Positions 61,938 to 64,000 of a stretch of 64,000 nucleotides of DNA are shown here, in pieces. The position numbers were made by a program, and so were the translations under genes. Position 1 is the first letter of the stretch. Each line of letters starts with the position of its first letter. This DNA is from Ichthyophis bannanicus. Its lineage: Eukaryota; Chordata; Amphibia; Gymnophiona; Ichthyophiidae. The DNA lies in the NCBI GenBank assembly GCA_033557465.1, contig CM066031.1:1227143312-1227207311 (forward strand), written 5' to 3'. The notes under the pieces were generated by a model, which saw nothing but the letters and a program-made list of their open reading frames with translations, was not told the origin of the DNA and made no database searches.

Positions 61938-62659
61938 TTTGTAGTAGAGTACCACAGATATAATTACTATTTCTTATTTACTCTTTTTTTTTTAAAAGAC
62001 TAACAAATGAAATACTAACAAATACTTAGAATAGGCTTAGCAACACCTTATAATAAGAAAGCTTAACAAAAACGCCTAAGAATCACTCCAAATCATGCTT
62101 TTTACTGTGCCTTCACTGCTAAACGTGCCTCATGCGCGCGCATCAACGACGTGGCCTTCAAAGAATCTAAACTGCCACTCTTAACCGCGCAGCAATCAAA
62201 TCATCATAGTTGCAGCATTTTCAAAGAAAAAATGCCTAAATTGCTTTTTCCCCACCCCCGGGCCTCCGATCATAAGTTTCTATGCAGATCGGATAAACCT
62301 GGAAGTGCCTTTAATCAAATTAACCAGAATAAAAACGGCAGCTTAATTTGTTCTCCAGACACAAACTTTCTTTAAAGGCAAGACTTTACCTTTTCGACGA
62401 GAGAAAACAGGTAAAAGACGCCTTACTTCTTTTCAGTGCTCCTCTCCAAACCGAAGTAGGATCGGGAGACTTAATGCAGCCTCAAATACCATGGTTTCTA
62501 AAGCGGTAAACTCCAGAGAGGGAGGGCAGGAGCTAGCTCTTAAAACTACAGCACCATTTTAGTTGCATTCCTAGTATTTTTTTTTTTTAACGAAATAAAA
62601 GATTAATTAAAAAAGAACTAAAACTCAATTGTCCCTCTATAGAGCCCAGGTCTAGATTC
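61938..62659. other. 5' untranslated part of DIRS copy F
   Basis: Between gag and the right terminal repeat. Contains a T11 run at 61986 and T12 at 62579; no coding frame is supported. It may hold the element promoter, but no motif could be assigned. Confidence 0.4.
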
Positions 62660-62822
62660 TACAACCTCCAGCTGCTTGGAGACTGAACAAACAGAAGCCA
62701 GGAGGCGGTCCCTCAGGAGGTTATAGTGGTGACATCAGAAGAGTGTCATTGTTCAGTCTCCAAGCTGCAGGAGGAACTTGTATCCCAGAAATTCCGGGAC
62801 TGGACTGGAGTGATGTAAAGTA
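62660..62822 (-). repeat. Right terminal inverted repeat of DIRS copy F
   Basis: Inverted complement of 46830-46975 (ggttatagtggtgacatcag, agtgtcattgttcagtctcc) ending ggagtgatgtaaagta. A short internal hairpin (tgcttggagactgaacaa with ttgttcagtctccaagc) is added. Confidence 0.85.
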
Positions 62823-63809
62823 ACTTGCCACGTTTTGGATCTGAACTTATTGACCCTGCATCAGGTCATTGAAATCCAGTAGTCAGACTCCAAAGACCTC
62901 CTAAAAAGGCTTCACAAACTCCAGCATGTATCCCCTTTGAGAACCTCAAGGACCTATTGGGTCAACAATGTGGGTTCAACAAGACTGCCTATCCCTTGGA
63001 ATAACTTCACAGATCTCATTGAGAGCTTACTGACTTTCAAGGAAGCTCCTGAGTCCCAGTGCTGGGATCTAAAGAACTGACCCTGCTTTGGTTTAGATCC
63101 TTAAAAGGAATAGGCTTTGCCAGGACACTTCCCAGCCCTGAAATACCCCTACATTCCTTGCTGTGCCCCGAGCAAGGAACCTTTGGGCCCATCTTCTGGG
63201 AGCCTCTGTAGGCAAGCCACGCCCAGATTCCTTCACCAGCTTTTCTAGGTCTTCCTCAAAGAGCAAACTTGTCCTGTAAAACGTGTTGCATCCAAGTTGT
63301 GACTGTGCAAGGCCCATTATGGATATCTGCCACAACTATGCTCCAGACTTGTGTCTTGTGACCTCAGAGCTGTCTAGCAATTGCTGGATTCAGCATGAGT
63401 GCTCAGGTCACGGGGGGGGGGGGGGGGGGGGGGGGGGGGAGGGGCATAAAGTACCATCTGAATATCCAAGGCAAATTCACAAAAGCATCAAGGATTTCCA
63501 CACTATTATGAATCCTTTCAGTGCAGTGTCACCTTCCACCAGAAGTGCTATGTGCTTTGTCACTGACCAGTGCATCCACTTTCAAGACTCCAAAAGTAGT
63601 TCCATCTCCCCTTGGGGCACAGAATATAGCTGAGAGCATTTTAGTGCCCCTCAGCCCCAGCTCTAGCCTCCCCATTGAGGGGACAAGCTTTTGCAAGGGC
63701 TTAGGAAGTGACAGGAGGCTGGAGGGCCAATGCCACCCCTCCAGGATAGCATCTGCTTGAGAAACCTGTTGGAGAGGTGTCTGCAATGTGCAGGGCTGCC
63801 ATGGCATTA
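62823..63809 (-). pseudogene. Old DIRS gag relic (right side of copy F)
   Basis: Minus-strand frame 63335-63093 has FYRTSLLFEEDLEKLVKESG, positionally like PCRGENLFGKPMAEKAAQ of family-1 gag. Frame 63807-63529 (MLSAIFCAPRGDGTTFGVLK) may be the middle of gag. With the pol relic at 45640-46640 this suggests one old element split by copy F. The match is weak. Confidence 0.4.
63412..63439. repeat. G28 homopolymer
   Basis: Uninterrupted run of 28 G followed by AGGGG, inside the old gag relic. The length may be affected by sequencing or assembly. Confidence 0.85.
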
Positions 63810-64000
63810 AGCATAATTACTCACCTGTAACAGGTGTTCAGGGGACAGTAGGAATCCTTGCATATAAAAGATTCCCCCAACTACAGGCTACCAAAAAAAA
63901 CCGCAAAGGCCACAGGTGACCAAAAAAGGTGAACCGTGAGCAGTAACAGTCAAGGAACTGCAAGACCCACAAGTGGCCACAAGTGTCAAGTGAGGAACCA
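63810..64000. repeat. DIRS left terminus, start of a further element
   Basis: Sequence agcataattactcacctgta followed by acaggtgttcaggggacagt has the family-1-like left-tip structure, including the ACCTGTAACAGGT palindrome. Downstream attcccccaactacaggcta resembles the region right of the ICR in copies B and C. The body lies outside the window, or it is a deletion copy. Confidence 0.6.

Larger units (their letters stand above)
46801..62822 (-). mobile_element. DIRS retrotransposon copy F (family 3), contains copies G and H
   Basis: Minus-strand element from ggttaaattagacttacctg at 46801 to ggagtgatgtaaagta at 62822. Subtracting copy G with its nested H leaves 5.8 kb. Termini, gag and pol are clearly different from families 1 and 2. 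Gag is cut by copy G; RT, RH and YR carry frameshifts. Confidence 0.9.

Noticed and set aside
1..64000. Endogenous retrovirus or LTR retrotransposon
   Set aside because: The pol genes lack protease and DDE integrase, ends are inverted repeats with an ICR, and a tyrosine recombinase is present, so these are DIRS elements.

Overview
The window is vertebrate repeat DNA, most likely from a large-genome amphibian (a caecilian or salamander would fit). This is an inference from the mix of elements: several families of DIRS-type tyrosine-recombinase retrotransposons, L2-type and CR1-type LINEs, Tc1/mariner and hAT DNA transposons, and a Penelope-like fragment. I found no bacterial genes, rRNA, tRNA or CRISPR. 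Almost everything is transposon; one short stretch (about 25.2-25.8 kb) looks like part of an unidentified non-repeat gene.

Layout. 1-5151: DIRS copy A (family 1), cut by the window edge. 5152-9560: hAT relic split by an L2 LINE (6210-8642). 9.56-11.1 kb: old plus-strand DIRS gag relic. 11.2-12.6 kb: a SINE-like piece and a DIRS-like terminal fragment. 12.69-15.79 kb: L2 relic containing a CR1 fragment, which contains internally deleted DIRS copy I (13335-14869). 15829-24915: Tc1 element containing a Penelope-like fragment (about 17148-24554), which contains DIRS copy B (17989-23766). 25885-37273: DIRS copy D (family 2) containing DIRS copy C (family 1, 28246-34031), the best preserved copy. 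37745-45452: DIRS copy E (family 2) carrying a 2.1-kb hAT element (39132-41243) with a perfect 8-bp target duplication. 45.45-63.8 kb: relics of an old DIRS, inside which lies DIRS copy F (family 3, 46801-62822), containing copy G (51065-61296), containing copy H (52252-57576). From 63810 another DIRS terminus begins. When insertions are subtracted, the full-length DIRS copies each come to 5.6-5.8 kb, which supports the boundaries.

How the parts work. All well-defined DIRS copies lie on the minus strand, with gag at the right, then reverse transcriptase/RNase H with a Dam-like region, then the tyrosine recombinase (YR) at the left. The ends are inverted repeats. Just inside the left end is an internal complementary region whose sequence equals the two element tips joined together, as expected for the circular DNA intermediate that the YR inserts. 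This can be read directly for families 1, 2 and 3. Copy C keeps gag, RT/RH and YR open with their catalytic motifs; the others carry frameshifts, stops or insertions.

Most notable signals: a consensus 5' splice-donor-like sequence at the extreme sense 3' end of every DIRS family here; a hammerhead-ribozyme-like core beside 66-bp identical inverted repeats in the Penelope-like fragment; and palindromes of each family's terminal repeat echoed many times in that family's gag.
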